Part shown: piece by piece, positions 60,301 through 64,000 of the stretch
Layout of the letters: each line of letters opens with the position of its first letter
How positions within the stretch are numbered: position 1 is the stretch's first letter
Assembly: GCA_033239005.1 (NCBI GenBank)
Contig: BSQZ01000030.1
Span: 582,001-646,000 of the forward strand
Source of the DNA: Lamellibrachia satsuma
Taxonomy: Eukaryota; Annelida; Polychaeta; Sabellida; Siboglinidae
DNA length: 64,000 nucleotides
Reading direction: 5' to 3'
Program-made: the position numbers and the translations under genes
Notes under the pieces: model-generated
Seen by the model: only the letters and a program-made list of their open reading frames with translations
Told to the model about the DNA's origin: nothing
The model's database searches: none

Positions 60301-63300
60301 AGCTGCGGACATGGTTGATGGAGAGCACGGTAGCTGCCACGAACCACGGCGTGCCAAGGAAAGAACACACACCAATCTGAAGGGATATGAGCAGCAGATC
60401 CAGGTGGTAGCCGCCTCCTTTCTGTCAACACACAGACAACACATATCACTCAATGGACACTTCATGTCTTCGAGTTTATACAGCGAAAATGTAATAATTT
60501 ACTGTCTTGCAGTGTGTAATGTCATCTTCCAAGGCAGGGTTAAAATAAAATGGGCTTGGATACTTCTAGAATGACTTGATGAGTGGGAAGGCAGCTCTGG
60601 AACTATTCTACACTAAATGCCATGACTGCTTTGAGGGTAGGCGCATTCCATATTAGGATAGAAAGGGATCTATGATGAGTTCCGATAGTTCACACAGGGG
60701 AGTAATGTTTGCACTTTATACTTGTGGTGGTGTCTAGTGGGGGCATCTGCAGTGGCAAAAATTATAGGCAAACTGATTCGAACTAGGCCATGGTGTATCT
60801 TATAAAAACATAGTAGCATCTTTAAGACAGATCATTCTTATCTATCTACCATTATCCACAGCCAATTACTCATTTATGCAGCTGGATGAACTGAGGCAGT
60901 GGGGAGTGGACTAAATAAAAAGGATCAATTACTGCTTTAGTCATGCACTGAATTACCACAATTACCCTCAGCTTATTCTCCTTCCGGTTGACGATCACAG
61001 CAGTGATCTGCTGATCCATGAAGATGAGGATCGTTGCAAGTATCGCCGGGAGGATCGTCATTGGGATAACCCACAGGGGGACGTCAAATGGGTTCACGAC
61101 CCATCCTCGTGTGGGCAGTGTCGGCTGAAAATTATCACGATAAAAATAAAATAACACAAAAAATCTGCAGAGGCATTGTCTATGCATAACATAACTCATT
61201 CTTCAACAAGGGCGGCTAAAGGATAATCTCAAAATTGGTGTCATGGGGAGGGGGTTAGCAGCTGTTTGACGGGGGATGGGGTTAGCAGCTGTTTGACGGG
61301 GGAGGGGGTTAGCAGCTGTTTGACGGGGGAGGGGGTTAGCAGCTGTTTCACGGGGGAGGAGGTTAGCAGCCGTTTCATGGGGGAGGTGGGGTAGCAGCTG
61401 TTTCATGGGGGAGGGGGTTAGCAGCTGTTTCATGGGGGGAAGGGGTTAGAAGCTGTTTCATGGGGGAGGGGGTAGCAGAGCAGCTGTTTCATGGGGGAAG
61501 GGGTTAGCAGCTGTTTCATGGGGGAGGAGGTAGTAGTTGTTTTCATGGGGGAGGAGGTAGCAGCTGTTTCATGGGGGAGGGGGTTAGCAGCTGTTTCATG
61601 GGGAGGAGGTAGTAGTTGTTTTCATGGGGGAGGAGGTAGCAGCTGTTTCATGGGGGAGGGGGTTAGCAGCTGTTTCATGGGGGAAGAGGGTAGCAGCTGT
61701 TTCATGGGGGAAGGGGGTAGCAGCTGTTTCATGGGAGAAGTAGAAGCAGCTGTTTCATGGGGGAGGGGGATAGCAGCTGCTTTCTGGCAGGTAGCAGCTG
61801 TTTCCTGGGGAGTAGCAGCTGCTTTTGTTCAATCTCCATGATTGCAAAGAAATAAGTTATTATTATGTTATTAATATTTGTTTATTATTGTACTTTGATG
61901 TATATTTCTCAAAAACATCGTTTATTTTTTATCACAGGTTGATGTCGTTCAAAGTTTCACATAGCAGGGTGTAGGTGGTACCTGAGGTTAAATTATATGA
62001 GTTTCTTGTAGTACAGGTGTTGAGATCATCCTAGCCAAATGACTCGTCTAACGTGCAGTGACGTAGAGGAGTGACATCTTGATCAATTGTCTAAGGACTG
62101 GTTTGATAGGTAGCACTAGCTAGATAATGGATTACATACAAACTTCTTAAAGATATGCAGCATTTTAATCATCTGAATATTACACAGCATCACTGTGGTG
62201 GGAATCTATACCATTGTCTGACTGCTCAGATAAACAAAAACGTTCTTGTCGCAGGACAAAGGTTTCGCCATCACTGGTTTGCTCTAACACTACACTGGGT
62301 GCTTACACGGAATTCCTCCGGTACTTCAAGTGTGGGGGTCTTGATGCCCGCCATGGAGTGCAGGAGTACCATAAACAGGATGGCCAAGGTCACGGCAAAG
62401 TCACTCACTATGCCACGGATCTGTAAATATCAAGATATGGCATGATCTCAGAAGATATGATCTCAGAAGTGTTTGTCTGTCTGACGTGTTAACATGAATA
62501 AGAAAAATCACTGTTTCATCCATTTTTTATCTATCCCACTGCTGCAAAAATCTTCACCTTCACCACAATCAACTTAATGGCAGCACATAACCACTCAACT
62601 CCATTTATGTGATTCTGGCATATAATGCATTTTTCCAAACGACTGTTTCATACATTGTGTGGGAAACACCAGTGTCTTTCAAAAGTGACCTAACATTAAT
62701 CCACTTCCCTCTCTACTGAAAATAGTTTGTATTGGAAAATTGCGACGTACCCTGGTTGTGAAGAATCGCATCGTCTTGAACTCCTTGAGGGAGAGAGAGA
62801 TGAGGAAAGTGCCGATGAAGAGGAGGCAGGAGAAGAAGAAGACATCAGGGATGTAGTGGGGAGTGCCACAGCCCGTGTCAATGTACACGCCTCCCATGTC
62901 CTCACACGCATCCCTTGACAGCGACGCCCAATCTGACGTCCCGTTAGCAGTTAGGTTCAGCCCTGCCATCGTCGTCGTTGCAACAAATCCTACAGACACT
63001 GAGACAATAAGTACCATTGCACAGCCTGGGTCTGAGACTAGGGACCATGGCACTGCAGGGGGGTCCATGGCTGAGGAGGGAGACAGGACATCTACAGGGA
63101 AGGAGGGAGGGAGACAGGGGAAACTCCAAGAATTAGGAAATGGCTTAGTTTTGCTCTGTAAGAATTAAATTGCAGTGGACAGTGAAGCACTGACTCCCAC
63201 CTTGCTGGCACTCATAGTGGAAGGGGGTGGCATTGTGGTTGTACTACTGCAAAGTGTCAGTTCTCTCAAACAGTTGTACACAATGTCTATGGTAGGTTCA

Positions 63301-63709
63301 CACGCTGTAATCATATCACACCTTAATGCAGCCCTGGGTTCCCAAAATATTTTCTTTTTTGGTGAATACAAAAAGGGCCATTACTGCAGCACAAATATGT
63401 ATGAACAGATGATGGGGCTTGCCTGCCGTTGATTCGGTGTCGTTGCTTGTTGGGGCTCGACACTCACACGTGTAGTCGACAGGCTCCCCGTAGTGGCCAT
63501 TGAAGGGGTATTTGTCGTTGATGTGTAGAAGCTTCTTGAAGGCCTCCACAATGAAGATCACCGCGATGAGCGTCGCAAAACTCTCCTCTGTGAAGCGTGT
63601 GATGTAGCGGACGAGCGCACTCAGGTCTAATGCAACCATCAGCAGCAGGATGAGACAGATCCAGAAGCCAATCCAGCAACGCACAGACAGGTAGGAAAAT
63701 TCATACTCC
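54378..63709 (-). CDS. SLC4 Na+-coupled bicarbonate transporter (NDAE1/NBC group), C-terminal ten exons
   Basis: Plasma-membrane pH regulator moving Na+ and HCO3-/CO3= (family knowledge). Exons: 63709-63423, 62989-62751, 62420-62307, 61124-60966, 60421-60243, 58521-58449, 57855-57610, 57371-57228, 55475-55288 and 54579-54378 (TAA). All phases match, giving 609 residues. The 5' half lies beyond the window. Landmarks in order: [18 protein letters not shown]; an extracellular loop with CEC, DAC and TGC cysteines and N-glycosylation sites (NDT, NLT, NGT); [31 protein letters not shown] (SLC4 signature); [89 protein letters not shown] and the four loop cysteines indicate the Na+-coupled branch, not AE. 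The tail [14 protein letters not shown] recalls insect NDAE1. The first intron has a GC donor (gcaagc). The last exon is supported mainly by phase and composition. Confidence 0.93.
55521..55731. repeat. 100-bp tandem duplication in SLC4 intron
   Basis: Two copies of aaaggcagatgacatgacag...tctttttaattttcacttgg (period 100) plus a short third start. There is one difference in the part compared (atatatgag/atgtatgag). It lies 46 bases upstream (gene sense) of the ninth exon. Confidence 0.93.
56050..56930. repeat. 49-bp minisatellite with a 209-bp higher-order unit
   Basis: Base unit tttagtttggtgtaggtgca followed by a tttcatagcctgacagatgg/acagacaca segment (49). Every fourth unit in the left two thirds carries an extra gatatatctaacaca segment. 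These occur at 56,156, 56,365 and 56,574, exactly 209 apart. The right third has plain units. Nearly identical [20 protein letters not shown] open frames on the minus strand come from this periodicity. It lies in the intron between exons 8 and 9 of the SLC4 gene. Confidence 0.93.
58900..59433. repeat. 30-bp minisatellite, left array
   Basis: Unit actgtaattgtaactaacct plus taactgaagt, about 17 units, some replaced by a variant with ttaatatcttggaagtgttt. It lies in the SLC4 intron between exons 5 and 6 and is closely related to the array at 59,639. Confidence 0.92.
59434..59638. mobile_element. ~205-bp MITE-like insert between two related arrays
   Basis: Left end aaggtagctggggcagcta; right end tagccgccccagccacctc, which as reverse complement matches the left end at 16 of 19 positions. 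The interior is unrelated to the flanking 30-bp units. A clear target duplication is not visible because both flanks are repeat sequence. Confidence 0.65.
59639..60195. repeat. 30-bp minisatellite, right array
   Basis: Unit ctgaaggactgacattgtaa plus ctaacctcaa, about 18 units in two alternating forms (ggactgacattgta and ggaatgacattgca). It is more uniform than the left array. The long minus-strand open frame of [10 protein letters not shown] repeats is a product of the 30-base period. Confidence 0.94.
61232..61830. repeat. G-rich ~27-bp minisatellite (G-quadruplex-prone)
   Basis: Unit gttagcagctgtttcatggg followed by ggagggg, more than 20 copies with indels. Each unit has one or two runs of four or more G on the plus strand. 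The array sits in the SLC4 intron between exons 3 and 4, so the pre-mRNA is C-rich and the template strand in transcription is the G-rich one. Confidence 0.92.
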
Positions 63710-63729
63710 CTGTGGGGACCAACAAATGA

Positions 63730-64000
63730 TTAGTTCACTGCACCACTCTCTCAGTCTGTTTACTCTTCTACAATGGTACATCAACACCACTCTCAATTTG
63801 CTTACTCTTCCGCTCTCTCAGTCTGCTTACTTTCATACAATGATACATCAACACCACTCTCTCAGTCTCCTTAATGTTCTACAATGATACATCAACACCA
63901 CTCTCTCAGTCTCCTTAATGTTCTTCAATGGTACATCAACACCACTCTCTCAGTCTCCTTAATGTTCTACAATGGTACATCAACACCACTCTCTCAGTCT
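63730..64000. repeat. 44-bp minisatellite at the window edge
   Basis: Unit tcaacaccactctctcagtc followed by tccttaatgttctacaatgg/taca, about six units, continuing past the window end. It begins about 20 bases upstream of the acceptor of the first visible SLC4 exon, and its CT-rich part lies close to that acceptor on the antisense strand. Confidence 0.93.

Noticed and set aside
61203..61841. Open frames with [10 protein letters not shown] and PRQTAANPL repeats
   Set aside because: Products of the G-rich minisatellite in an intron.

Overview
The window is animal nuclear DNA. Genes are split into short exons with GT-AG introns, AT-rich non-coding sequence dominates, and non-LTR retrotransposons, a DIRS-like element, DNA-transposon remnants and minisatellites are abundant. 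The element mix (CR1-like, L2-like and Jockey-like LINEs, DIRS, hAT) and the gene set suggest a non-vertebrate metazoan, probably a marine invertebrate such as a mollusc or a relative. That placement is an inference; no species marker is visible.

Three conserved genes can be read through their exons. (1) On the minus strand at 4.65-7.36 kb, two consecutive in-phase exons encode the N-terminal part of hyccin (FAM126), a subunit of the plasma-membrane PI4-kinase III alpha complex. The remaining exons were not found. (2) On the plus strand, mitochondrial ribosomal protein L10 (mRpL10) has exons at 39.94-42.92 kb that join in phase, plus a proposed 6-codon first exon at 32,211 behind a 7.7-kb, transposon-filled intron. 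The total is 243 codons, close to the family length. (3) On the minus strand at 54.38-63.71 kb, ten exons encode the C-terminal 609 residues of an SLC4 Na+-coupled bicarbonate transporter (NDAE1/NBC group). It runs off the right edge of the window.

Layout. 1-8 kb: hyccin exons in AT-rich introns, with a MITE copy and LINE scraps. 8-21 kb: gene-poor sequence, a second MITE copy, several minisatellites and a decayed hAT element at 16.4-17.4 kb. 21.5-31.7 kb: a nested retroelement block. A plus-strand CR1-like LINE is interrupted by a solo LTR, by an internal 50-bp amplification and by two minus-strand LINEs. Two of the insertions have target-site duplications, and removing them rejoins the host reading frame. 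31.8-43 kb: the mRpL10 gene with LINE debris in intron 1. 43-51.5 kb: a MITE-like element, a DIRS element split by a CR1-like LINE, then an L2-like LINE and a LINE ORF1 esterase fragment. 52-54.4 kb: no recognisable gene. 54.4-64 kb: the SLC4 gene, with tandem arrays in several introns, including a 209-bp higher-order repeat, a G-rich array and a 30-bp array split by a MITE-like insert.

The three genes have unrelated housekeeping roles (phosphoinositide synthesis, mitochondrial translation, pH regulation), and nothing suggests they work together. I found no CRISPR array, no prokaryote-like operon and no convincing new system. The most informative features are the nested-insertion record, the GC-AG intron in the transporter and the repeat architecture of its introns.
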